From NCBI GenBank assembly GCA_937876385.1, contig CALFHQ010000939.1, positions 1 through 13,502 of the forward strand: a stretch of DNA of 13,502 nucleotides, read 5' to 3'. Made by a program: the position numbers and the translations under genes. The notes under the pieces were generated by a model. That model saw only the letters and a program-made list of their open reading frames with translations. It was not told where the DNA came from and did no database searches. The stretch comes from an uncultured Pseudomonadota bacterium (GTDB lineage Bacteria; Myxococcota_A; UBA9042; CAIXZC01). Below are positions 13,347 to 13,502 of this stretch, piece after piece (positions within the stretch are counted from its first letter, which is position 1; every line of letters begins with the position of its first letter).

Positions 13347-13502
13347 TTACCTCCACAGGAAGAAGAACGGTATCGAACCCAGAACGATGATTCCGGCCAC
13401 GCCGAATACGATCCAGAACATCTGCTTCTGATATCGACTTGCGCCCAGCCAGTCCACGACGATGATTCGTATGCCGTTGAGCATGTGAAACGATACGGCA
13501 GC
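13347..13502 (-). CDS. Succinate dehydrogenase membrane anchor subunit (C-terminal 51 residues; 5' end outside window)
   Basis: Read on the minus strand, the right edge encodes 51 residues and a TAA at 13347-13349. It begins AAVSFHMLNGIRIIVVDW, the H-x-x-N-G-I-R...D motif of SdhC/SdhD anchors, whose histidine ligates haem b. One transmembrane helix follows (about residues 30-49 of the fragment) and it ends in FLWR. Position directly before sdhA fits an sdhC or sdhD product; which of them, and whether there is a second anchor, cannot be seen. Confidence 0.85.
   Translation of the reverse strand, partial: AAVSFHMLNGIRIIVVDWLGASRYQKQMFWIVFGVAGIIVLGSIPFFFLWR

Overview
The window reads as chromosomal housekeeping and envelope DNA from a moderately GC-rich Gram-negative bacterium. 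It most resembles a deltaproteobacterial-type lineage (Myxococcota, Bradymonadota or relatives). The grounds are a long secreted protein ending in an AgmX/PglI-type C-terminal domain, lipoprotein signal peptides, an sdh-(anchor)-A-B operon, and a VanZ plus DUF5989 gene pair. The taxon is an inference from gene content only. No rRNA, tRNA, CRISPR array, transposase or phage gene was found, and no gap between genes exceeds 300 bases.

Left part, plus strand (1-6168). The 3' part of a TonB-like protein comes first: a Lys/Pro/Glu pentapeptide-repeat linker, a large Cys-containing body, and an AgmX/PglI tail. A C-rich, purine-poor spacer follows, then a YcbB/LdtD-type L,D-transpeptidase lipoprotein and a stand-alone BLUF blue-light sensor protein with all its flavin-contact residues. 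Next are rpsU (ribosomal protein S21) behind a near-consensus sigma70 promoter, a VanZ-like membrane protein, and a 50-residue DUF5989 microprotein too short for ordinary gene calling.

Middle part, minus strand (6153-10812). A four-gene operon reads leftward from a sigma70-like promoter: an FmdB-type zinc ribbon protein, a QueC/inositol-monophosphatase fusion, a helical-repeat (TPR-like) lipoprotein, and a divergent relative of tagaturonate epimerase (UxaE). The last gene converges on the DUF5989 gene and overlaps it by 16 bases. A perfect four-copy heptanucleotide repeat lies just upstream of the promoter.

Right part, minus strand (10863-13502). This is the end of a succinate dehydrogenase/fumarate reductase operon: the C-terminus of a haem-binding membrane anchor, then the flavoprotein (sdhA) and iron-sulphur (sdhB) subunits, tightly spaced.

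The strongest points for a second look are the QueC-IMPase fusion, the UxaE-like protein that keeps the fold-level pattern but has lost most polar signature residues, the heptad repeat abutting a promoter, and the operator-like and anti-Shine-Dalgarno structure in front of the BLUF gene. I found no convincing defence or mobile system.
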